The notes: generated by a model from the letters alone, not told the origin. 64,000 bases of DNA from Norana najaformis (GCA_964023275.1 OZ029915.1:16694275-16758274); one strand, 5' to 3'. Positions 1-11,047 are shown, numbered from the stretch's first letter. A program made the numbers and translations.

Positions 1-1
1 C

Positions 2-37
2 TGACGTAAGATGACGTCAGCAGTGTACTATATAAAG
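2..37 (+). promoter_or_regulatory. CRE-like site plus TATA box of transposon copy 1
   Basis: A perfect CRE octamer TGACGTCA lies at 12-19, preceded by a near match TGACGTAA at 2-9, and a TATA box (TATATAAAG) follows at about 29-37. The ATG of the long reading frame is 115 bases further on. The same CRE-then-TATA order precedes copy 2 at 11,214-11,243, so this is probably the element's own promoter. CRE boxes are bound by ATF/CREB-type bZIP factors in animals; use here is inferred. Confidence 0.6.
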
Positions 38-151
38 CGAGTCGGAACGGTTGAGCATTTACAATATTACAGACTTTGTGCGAGACAGTTTAAGTTACTG
101 TTTTATAAAACTATTATTACTTTATCCATTTAGATACAATACAGAACAGTA

Positions 152-1717
152 ATGCCTCGGAAGTGCGTAAATACTGTGGACAACTTTTGTTACATTTGTG
201 GGGAAGTGACATTTGCCAACCAGAAGAAAAGTATCACTTATCAAGTCAAGAAGGCATATCATGCTTACTTCGAATGCAAGGTTGGTGACCAAGACAAGCC
301 ATGGGCCCCGCATATATGCTGTGCTACATGTACAACACAGCTTTCACAGTGGTTGAATGGCAAAAGACCATCAATGCCGTTTGCAGTTCCCATGGTGTGG
401 AGAGAGCAAAGCAACCACGTAGATGACTGTTACTTCTGCTTGGTTCCTCCTCTTTCCGGTGGAATAACGAAGCAAAAGAAGTCGACAATAGTCTACCCAA
501 ACATTCCGTCAGCATTGAGACCAGTTCCACATGGTGATGGACTTCCTATTCCAGAACCTCCAGCAGAATATATTTTCCTTGATTCATCTGATGAGGACAA
601 GGGTGAGCCGACATGTTCTTCTCCTGGTCCGTCAGCGTGCAGTGATCCCGATTTTCACTGTGGTGCATCATCAACCCCACACAGAATAACACAGGAAGAA
701 CTAAATGACCTTGTTCGTGATTTGGACTTATCCAAAAACAAGGCAGAATTGCTAGGATCAAGACTCCAACAATGGAATCTTCTAGAAGAAGATGTCACAA
801 TTACTTCATATAGAAAGCGCCATCAGCAGTTGGAACCTTTCTTTATGAAGGAAGGTAATCGGGTATTCTGTTCCAATATTGACGACCTCATGAATGCCTT
901 ACAGATCACTCATGACCCACAAGAATGGAGACTCTTTGTAGACTCTTCAACACTGAGTCTTAAGGCTGTGGTTTTGCACAATGGAAACCGTCTTCCATCT
1001 ATTCCATTAGCGCATGCTGTCCACATGAAAGAGACATACGATAACCTAAAACAGCTACTGCATTCCATTGACTATAACAGGTACAAATGGCACCTGTGTG
1101 GTGATTTGAAGGTAGTTGCCATTTTAATGGGACTGCAGCAAGGATATACAAAATATATGTGTTTCTTGTGTGAGTGGGATAGCCGAGCAAGAGAGTTGCA
1201 CTACGTGCGGAAGGAATGGACTCCCAGACAAAACATGGGAGTTGGACAGAAGAATATCCAGCACCCAGCTCTGGTCGAGGCTCACAAAATCCTACTACCA
1301 CCCCTTCACATCAAACTAGGTTTGGTGAAGAACTTCGTGAAAGCCATGGACCGCACTTCGCCAGCTTTCCGATACCTGCATGAAAAATTCCCTCGACTCA
1401 GCGAAGCAAAGATTAAAGAGGGAGTTTTTGTGGGTCCTCAGATTAGAGAACTCTTCAAAGATGACCGCTTCAACAACTTGCTGGAGGGTGATGCGAAACA
1501 AGCATGGAATGCTTTTCGTCTAGTGTCTACAGACTTTCTGGGGAATGTTAGGGCAGAAAACTACAAGCAACTAGTAGAAGACATGCTCAAGCAGTACCAG
1601 AAATTTCGCTGCAATATGTCTCTGAAGATGCATTTCCTTCATTCCCATCTGGATTTCTTCCCTGACAACTGTGGTATGGTTAGTGACGAACAAATTTCTA
1701 TGGCGCATACCTCTTAG
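152..1717 (+). CDS. Copy 1: candidate transposase of an unnamed DNA transposon family, 3' truncated
   Basis: This is the longest copy of the family, 521 aa and unbroken until its 3' end. The N-terminus has cysteine pairs (FCYIC near residue 13, CCATC near 57, CYFC near 96) around a conserved GDQDKPWAPH segment, giving a treble-clef or ZAD-like look. An acidic Ser/Asp-rich linker follows at about 130-180. The C-terminal part holds LFVDSS (D264), GDLKVV (D318), CFLC (C337, C340), PPLHIKLGL, FLHSH (H494, H497, H499) and SDEQ (E513). The D, D, C-x2-C, H, E order matches what is known of several RNase H-like DDE transposases; the assignment is inferred. Compared with copy 2, the conserved tail (GERFHQD to the C-terminus) is missing. 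The last residues (ISMAHTS) are foreign and run into piggyBac sequence. No intron is apparent. The left terminus lies outside the window. Confidence 0.72.
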   Translation: MPRKCVNTVDNFCYICGEVTFANQKKSITYQVKKAYHAYFECKVGDQDKPWAPHICCATCTTQLSQWLNGKRPSMPFAVPMVWREQSNHVDDCYFCLVPPLSGGITKQKKSTIVYPNIPSALRPVPHGDGLPIPEPPAEYIFLDSSDEDKGEPTCSSPGPSACSDPDFHCGASSTPHRITQEELNDLVRDLDLSKNKAELLGSRLQQWNLLEEDVTITSYRKRHQQLEPFFMKEGNRVFCSNIDDLMNALQITHDPQEWRLFVDSSTLSLKAVVLHNGNRLPSIPLAHAVHMKETYDNLKQLLHSIDYNRYKWHLCGDLKVVAILMGLQQGYTKYMCFLCEWDSRARELHYVRKEWTPRQNMGVGQKNIQHPALVEAHKILLPPLHIKLGLVKNFVKAMDRTSPAFRYLHEKFPRLSEAKIKEGVFVGPQIRELFKDDRFNNLLEGDAKQAWNAFRLVSTDFLGNVRAENYKQLVEDMLKQYQKFRCNMSLKMHFLHSHLDFFPDNCGMVSDEQISMAHTS

Positions 1718-1779
1718 TCATACACCAGCTCCCTGAACTTCAGAACTACTGCAGTGCAGACCCATTATTGAGTGTTCCA

Positions 1780-2663
1780 TCGGTCAGCTTAGTCATGACT
1801 TCAAAGAAGTTCAAAAAATTTGTTGAGACCACTGCAATGGCAATTCTCCCAATACACCACATAACCAAAACGTTCATGACAAACTGCACAAGGTTAGACC
1901 ACTTTTGAACAAGCTTGGTTCCAGTTGTGCTGCTGTCATCAGGATCACTTTCCACAAATGAGTCAATGAATCCTTTCACAGGGCGATCGACGTTGAAGCA
2001 GTATATGCCCATGAAGCCATGCAGGAAAGCGTGGATACAGTATGGTATCTGGCAGATTCAGCGAAGGCATTCATGATTACACGGGAATGTGTGCAGAGAA
2101 GAACAGTGATACTTGCACTCTTGGTGAGAGGGTGGTTATGGGATTATGTTCCAAGGCAAGCCTGGAACCATGGAGTACCATTGCCTTTGATAACTTCTCT
2201 ACTACCATCAAGCTAATGCAGACACTGTACAGTTGACAGCTGTATTCAGTAGGTACTGTCAGAGTAAACCATAAGGTAGGTACTGTCAGAGTAAACCATA
2301 AGGTAGGTACTGTCAGAGTAAACCATAAGGTAGGTACTGTCAGAGTAAACCGTAAGGTAGGTACTGTCAGAGTAAACTGTAAGGTCCTGCCAGACACGAC
2401 GAAGAAGAAATCAAGACTGAGAAGAGGTCAGTTCATGTTCCGCACTAAAGGACATGTTTTTGCTGTGAAGTGGATGGACAACAAGGAAGTGACTGTCCTG
2501 TCAGCTGCTCACGATCCGAGAGAAATCTGCTCCGTAAATTGGCGAGCAAAAGATGGAACAAAAAATGCTGTGATGTGTCCCTTAGCTATTGCAGAATATG
2601 ACAAGAACACATGGGTGGAGTTGACCGTTTTGATCAAATTCCATGGAAAGTAGTGAACACTAA
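1780..2663 (+). pseudogene. piggyBac transposase relic (PGBD4-like)
   Basis: Translated pieces in shifting frames follow the piggyBac order. First come a KKFKKxVE-type helix and an HDKLHKVRPLL-like stretch (about 1795-1910). NESMNPFTGRSTLKQYMPMKP follows at about 1957-2020 (family form DESMxPFxGR...LKQYMPxKP). Then YTGMCAEKNSDTCTLGERVV, IAFDNFSTTIKLMQTLYS (2042-2236) and FRTKGHVFAVKWMDNKEVTVLS (2435-2653). At least four frame changes and stops make it inactive. A run of 27-bp repeats lies between the DNFxT block and the VKWMDNKEV block. piggyBac transposases cut and paste at TTAA. The fragment begins about 60-90 bases after copy 1 is broken off, so copy 1 and this element form a composite. 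Confidence 0.75.
2252..2386 (+). repeat. 27-bp minisatellite inside the piggyBac reading frame, 5 units
   Basis: Five head-to-tail copies of a 27-base unit (starting GGTACTGTCAGAGTAAAC) differ at only a few positions. 27 is nine codons, so the expansion repeats a GTVRVN(H/R)K-like peptide in frame. Only one such segment is expected in piggyBac proteins (a GTVR.N motif after the DNFFT block), so this is a local expansion. Confidence 0.85.
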
Positions 2664-2987
2664 ACAGTCAAAAACTGCCTCAAATATCTGACTGTAAATC
2701 ACGTGCCTTGCTACTGTTGGATCAAAGGAATAATCTCATTTGTCTTTTATTATTCACTTGAACTGAAAGAAAAGTTTTTGGTGAATTTCGATTGCGCTGT
2801 CTTTGGATTATGTGATGACCCTCGTGGGCACTGGGAAGTATATTTCCCAGTATGTGCATAGTTATTTTTTATTTGGAATATGGATACATACAAATTATTT
2901 ATCAGATGGTCCTATTTTTGTAAGATTTTAGCAATAGAAACCCAAATTGCACTATTGATCTAAAAAATGTGCCCATGAAAGGGTTAA
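2664..2987 (+). mobile_element. piggyBac 3' untranslated part and right terminus
   Basis: Non-coding AT-rich sequence follows the transposase relic and ends CATGAAAGGGTTAA at 2974-2987. piggyBac right ends typically finish ...GGG followed by the TTAA target, so 2983/2984 is the likely right border and 2984-2987 the target copy. The matching left end was not found, as expected if the 5' half was lost when it joined copy 1. Confidence 0.5.
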
Positions 2988-3031
2988 ATGCAATAAGCAT
3001 AGTTATAAAACCAGCACAAACATTTCATATA

Positions 3032-3160
3032 ACCTTCATCTTTGTAAGTGGAGCTATATATATATATATATATGCATATATGCACATATATATATGTATA
3101 TGTATGACATTGCCAGTTACACACACACACACACACAGCTCCACTTACAAAGATGAAGGT
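3032..3160. repeat. Perfect 24-bp inverted repeat with a TA/CA microsatellite loop
   Basis: Bases 3032-3055 (ACCTTCATCTTTGTAAGTGG plus AGCT) are the exact reverse complement of 3137-3160. The 81 bases between are almost pure (TA)n and (CA)n repeats. The structure is a long hairpin and could be a fold-back MITE or a palindrome made during repair. Confidence 0.85.
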
Positions 3161-3339
3161 AAAGGGAAGTTAAGCAATTCTCCGCTTCCCAGGCTTCCTC
3201 CACTTCATTCACTGCCTCAGTCCTCCAGTCCCTCCAACTGAAAACATCCATCGAATTCCCTGAATGCTTCTTCAGCTTGCTCTGTCACCCAACAACTGAC
3301 TTAAGACTTCTATATAGTCATCTTCCTCGTTCACTGTGC

Positions 3340-3600
3340 ACAACAGCCCATCCTACCTTCTTGCTATCAAGGGAAGTTTCCTGCACACCAGGTAAGGTCT
3401 CAGAGTATGACACATTTTGCTACAATATTGTATAAGCTGCACTGACTCATTTCTCAACCATCTTTGATAAGAAAGATAAGTTGGATATAGGTCAATAACT
3501 GGCAATGTCATTAACATGAAGACCACAGACTTAAGAGAAGTCAAAACAAAAGCCTGTTTCAGAGAAGTGGGAAGTTAATCCTCCCCCAAAGTAAACATAA
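3340..3600 (-). mobile_element. LINE reverse-transcriptase fragment
   Basis: On the minus strand, translation in changing frames gives PISNLSFLSKMVEK followed by a degraded VSAQL-like stretch. This is the start of the reverse-transcriptase domain of CR1/L2-type LINEs. It is heavily broken, and the neighbouring bases to about 4,100 show nothing clear. Confidence 0.45.
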
Positions 3601-4890
3601 CAAAAGCAAAAAAAGGTAGAAGATCATCCACAAAGTCATTTATTAGCAACAGAGCAGAAGGTCAAGCTCACATGGCTTTGAGGGTGATGACAGCAACAAC
3701 TGGCACTGGTCTTGGAAGGAGATAAGTCCAACTGTGACATCCTGCAGTCACCCTGCAGGGAAGGTCAGCAGTGGAGCTCCATCAGTAGAGCAAATGACTG
3801 GGTCAATCTTTTTCTTTAAAAAATCCAGATAATCTGTGGCAAAGACAAGGGTTACATAAAACTTTTAATTGAAGCAGAGCAGCTGAGGATACTGGGTAGC
3901 AACGACCACAATCATTAAGGTTGTCTGCATCTCCTTCGATCACTTTTTTCTAGTGCAGCATCTCCTTTTCTCTTGAAAACAACATGCATTTGTCTAGGCA
4001 ATACAGTTCTTAGCACAGTACGTTCGCCTGAAGCAATGCTCAAGTAGTCTGACTTCTCAACAAAGACCATAACAGGCTCCATTGAAACATGGAGTGAGCC
4101 TGGTGGGTCTTCAGTCTTAAAGCAAGGAGACTGTTAATCCAGGTATGTAAGTATGTATCAAGATATTTAATATAGTGCCATTTAAGTACTGCATAAAGGC
4201 ACTACTTGCACTAGCTTAAATGATGCTAAATGTCAGCAAGCAGTGTTCAGATAACTAGAATTGTCACTGGTAGAGCAGACTTGTGCAAACACGCTGAGCT
4301 GAACTAACAAGTTCCATCCCAAGTTGACAGATGACAACGCGTTCAGTATCCGCATTACACGAGAACACCAACGTTCAAAGCCATCCCTTGTAGGTGATAC
4401 AAGATGCTGCGTCTGTACATAACTTGAGCTACCAGGTCGATCTGTGATGGACAGCTGTTCAACTGATGGTAGAACCCCTGTGGATGTAGATGCTCACATT
4501 GCCAGTGATGGTAAGGCAAAGATCCTAACCCAGGTCGTGGACACCAATGGTGTTGGCAATATTGAGGAATTGATCGCCAATTACAGGTGGCTGACTGTAG
4601 ACTACATCCATCACGGCTGGAGGCCCTTGCCCTGGCAGACAGCAAGGGGTGGCTGTTAGACTTGGAAAACTAGGTTGAACTGCGTGCAGTGACAAGGCAC
4701 ACACCCTAGTGCTGGATCATTGCCACAACTGTAGCCTGAAAATAGTCTTATGTATGCTATGCTGTATAACTAGACCAAGCAGATCAAGTTCAAGTACCTG
4801 TAGCTGTAACAGTGTGTAAACGCAGACAGGAAGAGTGTCCACAAGCAGCACCACGACCAGTAAGTTATAGATGAAAGGGAAAACTGTGAA
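3601..4890. other. Unassigned spacer
   Basis: No convincing gene. A plus-strand frame of 71 codons (4444-4659) and its overlapping minus frame have no recognised motif and no splice-site support. This is probably eroded repeat sequence. Confidence 0.4.
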
Positions 4891-5089
4891 GCAAATAACA
4901 CCCAAAATGCAAGCTGACTTTCAAAGTGACTGTTATATGAGATTTAGATGTGGATTAATCAGTCTCTTTCTGCACAAAAATGGATATAAACCATCAGCAA
5001 AACAGATGTCGGTGTTTGAGGCTGATGCACAAACCGGAAGTATCCAGAATGATGGCAGCAACTGACTCAGATACATTTGTATGGGCACC

Positions 5090-6010
5090 AGTTCCACTGA
5101 GCACAGGGCTCAGTTCTAGGGCAGCTTCTTAACGTTCTGTACATAGCTGATCACATCCCTTGGAGCTTGGGTTCACCAATATGTGATGACATTCAGTTGT
5201 ACAAGTCACATCACCTGTCACATACACTTGCTTGTGTGTCTAAAATGCAGCAATTCTAACCAAAGTACAAACCTAGACATCCTCAACTCGGCTGAGATTG
5301 AATCTAACAAAGACTAAATTCAGCTGGTTAGGCATACAACAAGCAAGAGCAAAAGATGGACAGGGAAGTGATAGCAGCAACCTTCCCAGGGTGGAAACCA
5401 CAACACACTGTTCGGGACATTGCCCTGCTCCTAGATGAAGATTTATTGATGGTGTACCATGTCACCTCTCCCTGCAGGTCCTGCTTTACCAACTGCATCA
5501 GATGGGGTGTCAGATAGGGTTTTCAGCAGAATCACATTATCACATTATCACATGACGCCACTGTGACACTTCATCATAACATGTTTTAACTATTGAACTT
5601 TGTGTAACTTCTGAATTCACCACCTTCAGTTTGTCCTTAACTCCTGGTCAAAGCCAATACGCCAAAATGCTCGCAAGTTTCAAACTACATGCAAGAGACA
5701 GTGAACTGGCTCCCAGTTGAAGATAGAAGTTCATTCAAGATCCTCCTCTTCAGCTCAGCATTGATAGTTGGTTTGGCTCTGAAATACATCACACAGTTCT
5801 GTGTTCCTGTATCAAGCCAGCGAGATCAACACACTACACTGCAGCAAGGGAAAACCTGTTGGTTCATTACTTCCGTATAGCGATTCGTCCATTGAACCAT
5901 CGCCATGTAACAGTCTTCCACAAAAATTTGTACTTTATTGCCACAAACAGCTTGAGTCATTTTCTGCTTATCGTAAGACACATCTTTTTAAATCTGTTAG
6001 ACATAATTTA
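5090..6010 (+). mobile_element. Old CR1-like LINE reverse-transcriptase relic
   Basis: Scattered frames spell degraded LINE landmarks. SVLGQLLNVLYIADHIP (about 5106) corresponds to the GSVLGPLLF block and CDDIQLYK (about 5180) to the YADD active site. WLPVEDRSSFKILLFSS (about 5707-5760) and ALKYITQFCVPVSS (about 5776-5817) match the C-terminal thumb region. Many stops and shifts show it is ancient. It abuts the opposite-strand LINE that begins near 6,070. Confidence 0.6.
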
Positions 6011-6101
6011 TTATTTATTTATTTAAAGCACTTCTAACTTGCAATGTCAGTACACCTGAATCTAAGGCATGGATGTACGTTCACCAGGGGCCAAGACAGA
6101 A

Positions 6102-7600
6102 TCATGCAAAAGTCAGGGTGAAGTTAGTCTTAAGAAGGTATATAAAAGATGATAGCGAGTTTGAAAGTCGGGCCTTTTGTGGTAGACGATTCCAAATAAA
6201 TACGAGGAGCACAGCAACTAAAGGCAGTTGTGATCCTACAATTGTCCTGAACCTTGGTTCTTGCAACAAACTAGTATCAGAAGAATGCAAGAATCTAGAA
6301 GGGCAATATGGAATCAGCAAAGTATTAAGATATGATGGAAGGCCAGTATTCTGAGCCTTAAAGGTCAAGCATGAAATTTTAAACTTAACACAGCACTCAA
6401 CAGGAAGCCAGTGATGTTCACAAAGGCGATCTAATGCAGTTGATGAAGAAGAACATGTAACAACCCTAGAAAGAGAGTTTTGAACCCTCTGGAGCTTTTT
6501 TACATTAAGAGAAGATATACCGTATGACACTGCATTTGCATAGTCTAATCGAGAACCAACAAGTGCACTTGCCACTGTTTTAGCCATGTCATTAGTCAGA
6601 GATTGTCTGATGTGGCAAAATGCCTTGATGTGGTAGAAACAAGACCTGTAAATAGAAAATACATGTGAAGTCATAGTGAGCGAGTTGTCAAGGGCGACAC
6701 CAAGAGTTTTAATTCTGTCTGATAGTGGGATTTTGGTTCCTGCAAGGTCAATAGATGAATGTGAAGAGAAAGACTGCATATGCTGGTGAGTTGTAAAAAT
6801 AACTGCCTCTGACTTATCTGGATTGATTGTAAGATCTTTACACCAGAACCAATTGTGAAGAGAGGACAAACAGTTTTTGAGTTCAGTTTTAGCTCAGGAA
6901 TCTGTTGGAGAGAGAGAAACGTAGAGTCAAGTATCGTCAGCATGTTGCTGGACCAATGTATTATGCATGGGTGCAATTTGATAAAAGGGTAAAAATAAAG
7001 ATAGAAAAAAGGAGAGGCCTGAGGACAGAACCCTGAGGTACACCTGAGCAATAGCATCACAGTGAGACGAGTTTATGTTGCTACTCGTTGAGAACAATTA
7101 TTGAGATAAGAAGATCCAGTGAAGAGCAGAACCTGTAATTCCAAAATATGTATAGAGTCGAGACAGCAAAAATACCATGATCTACAGTATCAAATGCAGC
7201 ACTCAAATCAAGAGATATAAGAAGAGATGCTTTGCCAGAATCCATTGAATTAAATACATTGTTAAGTGTGCCAGTAAGAGCAGTCTCAGTTGAATGGCTA
7301 CGAGAAGCCGAATGAAAAGGACTAAAATTCGGAGGAGATGTTACATGCCCCTGAAGACGTATGAGAAATAGGCATTCAAGCAGTTTGCAGATATTACTCA
7401 GATTGGAAATAGGTCGATAATTAGCCAGACAGACTTTATCAAGATCAGGTTTTTTAGTAGAGGTGTCACAACAGCAGGTTTAAAAGCTGAGGGAAAACGG
7501 CCTGCACGAAAGGAGAGATTAGCCAGGAATGAAGCAGCTTCTTGATGATGCTCCATCGGTCTTTAGAAGTTTTGGCAATGTCCATCTGGCTACGGTAGAA
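6102..7600 (-). pseudogene. CR1/L2-like LINE reverse transcriptase
   Basis: Reading right to left, RT fingers (PISNLSNICKLLECLFL, then HSASRSHSTETALTGTLNNV) lie at about 7,200-7,420. The palm block LDLSAAFDTVDH is at about 7,170. The thumb and C-terminus fall in a 255-codon frame at 6869-6102 (LTINPDKSEAVIF, IKTLGVALDNSLTM, SRLDYANAVSYGI, HWLPVECCVKFKI, FIWNRLPQKAR). Stops and shifts separate the blocks. Together with the endonuclease at 7831-8645 it forms one minus-strand element of about 2.6 kb, lacking its ORF1 end. Confidence 0.8.
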
Positions 7601-7830
7601 CTGCTGTCAAGATCTTACAATTAGTTTATAGATACCCTGCATGCTCCGGTAGGCAATTTGATCATTTCCTGCAGAGTTTTCTTCCACCAACGTTCCAGGC
7701 AACAACGATCATGTTTGGGCATGTTTGCTCAATCAGAAAGCCATTTTGTGATTGGCTTTGCAGGTCTTCTAAAGTAGGTGTGAACTGGTGCAACTTTATC
7801 CAACTCCCTCAGAACAATGGTAGAGAGTTG

Positions 7831-8645
7831 CTATACAAAAGCATCTGCTGTCTGGGCTGGACCTGAAAACATTTCAGTGTTGAACAGTGCCTGCTCAAAT
7901 TGACTGTGTTGGTCAGCCTGTTCAGGTGAAAGGAAAAGCAACCTGGATGTACTCACTGCTCCTGTAGCAGTGATAAGACTGTGGTCAGATATACAGCCAG
8001 TATCACTGACCCGAATATTTCCAACCGTCGCAGGATTATCAGTGATTAGTAAATCCAGCAGATTTCCACCACGAGTAGGAGTTGAAACATGCTGGTTGAG
8101 ATCAAATGATATTAATAGATCGTCTAACCCAAGGTCAATATGATTTCCATCACTGCCTGGACAGTTAAAGTCGCCACAAACGAGCAGACGATCATTTGTA
8201 CTGGCAGTAATTGTGGAAATCATGTCCGAAAATTCGTCATAGAAGGTATGAATGGAGCTTGATGGTGGACGATAGATGTTGGTGGTGATCAAAGAGGATG
8301 CAGCCTTACCTACTCGGACCATCTGAAGCTCATATGATGACGGATGAAAGGAGTCAGGCAAAGGGTGGACGGTGACTTGAATGGACAAATGGTAGATGAC
8401 TGCAAGACCACTGTCTCGGCCAGGGCTGCCGTCAACTGGCCGCCAGTGAACATGTTGTGTGGAGAAAACTTCAGGTGCCACTCCTTGCTTGATACAAGCT
8501 GGTGCATCAGATGTAATCCATGTCTTGGTTAGAGCAAAAACATCCAGTCATTCATCAGCTATGATGTCGTGGATATTCTCAGCATGATGTACAGCAGAAC
8601 GAATATTCAGGGCTCCAAACTTCAGTGATGAAGGTTGAAGCATTG
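7831..8645 (-). pseudogene. LINE AP-endonuclease domain (upstream half of the 6.1-kb LINE)
   Basis: The minus-strand frames carry LNIRSAVHHAENI, DVFALTKTWITSDAPACIKQG, SGLAVIYHLSI, TTNIYRPPSSS, LLVCGDFNCPG, LDLLITDN and CISDHSLITA. These are the ordered motifs of an APE-type endonuclease (E in the TETW-like block, GDFN, D, SDH). They nick target DNA for target-primed reverse transcription. At least one stop lies near the N-terminus. The element runs on into the reverse transcriptase at 6102-7600. Confidence 0.8.
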
Positions 8646-8829
8646 CCCTGTTTACGCATCCATGCGGTGGTCCAGGGTTGAGTTCGATGTTTCCAGAAAT
8701 GATCAGCAGTAGTGCCACAAGAAAACCACTTACTGACCGTCTCTTCCAAGGACAAAACGGACATCCAGTTCAAACACAAGTCAGAAAGAATGGGAAACTG
8801 TAGATAGAGGAGTGAGGGGAACAACAGTA

Positions 8830-9785
8830 TTATTTACTGACCATTTATTGACCATTTATTGACAATTATTTATTGACCATTAAATTTATTGACCATTAAA
8901 CATATATAGATAAAAGGGTGTAAACGTACACAGGGCATTCAACGATTAAACTCAACAGATCATTAAAATATGAACAAATATTCAAAAATCATTCTGCCTC
9001 TGCACATAGTTCAAGATTATAATCGTTAAATCCATCGCATAAAAGTACGACTCGTAAATTTGACCTTTTAATACAATAACAAGCCAGCACCAAAGTTTAA
9101 AAGCCATCTCGGCACCACCTAGTGAACATCAACATCATGAACATCATTAGTGCCTCAGCCAACGACTTTGTGAGGTTCTTAATTTAAAATATTTTAGTGC
9201 TACACAAGTGGTCAGATACATACATAAATACACACATACATACACGCGCACATGCACACACCCATGCATACACTTAGCTCCATCATCAAGTGATTTCTTC
9301 CATCATGTTCTGTTCGAAACCATCTCATTCCATCCATGTTTTGGCTTGCTAAGCAGAGCAATGCAGAGAATAGTTATGTGAGTGGAATACCATTTCCAGA
9401 GAACAGGGCTGGACAGAGAATGGATCCAGCTTCTAAGCAAAAAGCACTCCTTCTAGAACAAGGAACAGTGCTACTGGGAATATCTGATCTCTTGAAACTC
9501 AAAGGACATGTTAATGTTTATGGATCATTTGCACATTATGCAGAGTCCATCGTTCTCCACAGAGGACTTCTTGAGCCATATCTGTACGAAAGTATCTGAC
9601 CTCTGCATACAGACAGATGGCTCAACTCCATCAACATACTTGCTGACACAATTCCACCTGGACCAGCCTGAAATGCAGAACAGTGAAGACCTTAAATAGC
9701 TCTTTCTATATTCTCCTTTAAAAACGTGCTTGCTCGACCCTACTCCAACCTTCCACCTTCACGAACTCAGCGATGAGCTGTTTCT
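8830..9785. other. Spacer with TTGACCATT-type short repeats
   Basis: Between 8,836 and 8,900 the phrase (A)TTTATTGACCATT recurs about four times. The rest is AT-rich with an ACA-rich patch at 9,220-9,270. A frame at 9336-9599 has no recognisable motif. Confidence 0.4.
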
Positions 9786-9789
9786 TTCT

Positions 9790-10357
9790 TAGTGCAGCTC
9801 TGCAATTCATCGCTGGCCAACGATATTCTACCAGCAGGTCAAAAATGCACAACTATCCTGCCTTTGCTGAAGAAGCCAGGAGTGAATCCAGAAAACATCA
9901 CCAACTACCAGCCAATTTCAAACCGTAGATTTCCACTGAAGGTTACTAAGAAGATTGTCACTCAGGAAAAGTTATGTTGGAAGCAAGTAACCTATGCTGA
10001 AGCTACAAACCGTTACAGGAATGGACATTCCATGGAAAAGGTCCTGCTCAGACTCATCACAGAGACCTGCAATGCCAATGACTCTGGATGTTTCATCATA
10101 ATGTTCTCACTTTTTCTTGATGTGAAGTAAGACTTTCGATAAGGTTGATCATGACATCCTGATCATGGGTCTTAGCACTGCTTATGGAAACGATGGTCAA
10201 CCTCTGGACTGGCTTCAATCCTTCTTGGGTGAACAAATGATAGCATCCATTAGCTCAAAACTGCACAGTTTGGACATCAGTTCCAATTGATGTCCTGCAG
10301 GCTCAGTGGGCTGTTTTTGTACATCTTATACACAGTTGACCTGACTCAGATCATCAC
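9790..10357 (+). mobile_element. LINE reverse-transcriptase fragment
   Basis: Translation gives NSSLANDILPAGQKCTTILP, LLKKPGVNPENITNYQPISN, GHSMEKVLLRLITETCN and, after a stop, a DVK-x-DFR-like remnant of the (F/Y)LDxxKAFDxVxH palm. These follow the fingers-to-palm order of CR1-like LINEs. It ends where the hAT terminus begins at 10,358. Confidence 0.65.
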
Positions 10358-10922
10358 CAATGTTCCCTCTAAGCTATACATGTGTGTGTGCACACACAAC
10401 ATTTGAGGATAGCATGCACAGCAGTTTCCTCCTAGTGCACAATTCTCGTGAGTATTCTTGTTGTTTCAGAGTTAAATTTTGCCCACTGTTACAGCTGATG
10501 GAATATTTACTCTACGATGTTCAGAAGACCAAAATGAGGCCCATTTGTGAAACCATATGGCATGTCTGCCCATCTAGGTTTTGACATGCCCTCAGACACA
10601 TCCATTTGGCCCACATAATACATCTGTGCAATAGCTGACCACCAGTTGTTGCCAGGTCTCTCAGCTTCTCTGCAATCTGAACTCGAGCCCGCATACGATG
10701 GATGCTCCGTGATACACCGGTGTAAATATGACTGCAGTCTCCAGTCTTCATTTTGCTTGGTCTGGTGTGAAAGTAGTCCTTCACGTTAATGAAACAGTTG
10801 CTATTAGTCATTTTACACCTACAGCCTAATAAACTTGACTGGATAGCTCTACAAGTTTGCACTCTCTACATTCATCCTGTATTCATCATTTGCAATTAAA
10901 TTAAATGTCAAAACAAAAATTA
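10358..10922 (+). mobile_element. Left end of a hAT (Tip100-like) element
   Basis: CAATGTTCCCTCTAAG at 10,358-10,373 matches, from memory, the characteristic CAxTGTTCCCTCTAAG terminus of Tip100-type hAT elements. Coding remnants of a hAT transposase resume at about 13,330 on the same strand. The two parts are separated exactly by transposon copy 2. No right terminus was found before about 15,400. Confidence 0.5.
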
Positions 10923-11047
10923 CACTGGATCACAACGATTTTGCTACTGAAAGTAATGCATGTGCCTTATATTGATTCAAATGTGCTGATTCCAAATATG
11001 AAGTCAGAATCTGCCCAGCACGTCTAGATTTTAAGTTATGCATGCAT
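10923..11047 (+). repeat. Left terminal inverted repeat of copy 2
   Basis: It pairs with 13,165-13,307. The outermost 15 or so bases match almost perfectly and the inner block (GTGCTGATTCCAAATATGA) differs at only a few positions. Confidence 0.8.

Noticed and set aside
4444..4659. Plus-strand frame with DVDAHIASDGKAKILTQVVD
   Set aside because: No splice sites, domains or partners; the opposite strand is also open. Not enough to call a gene.
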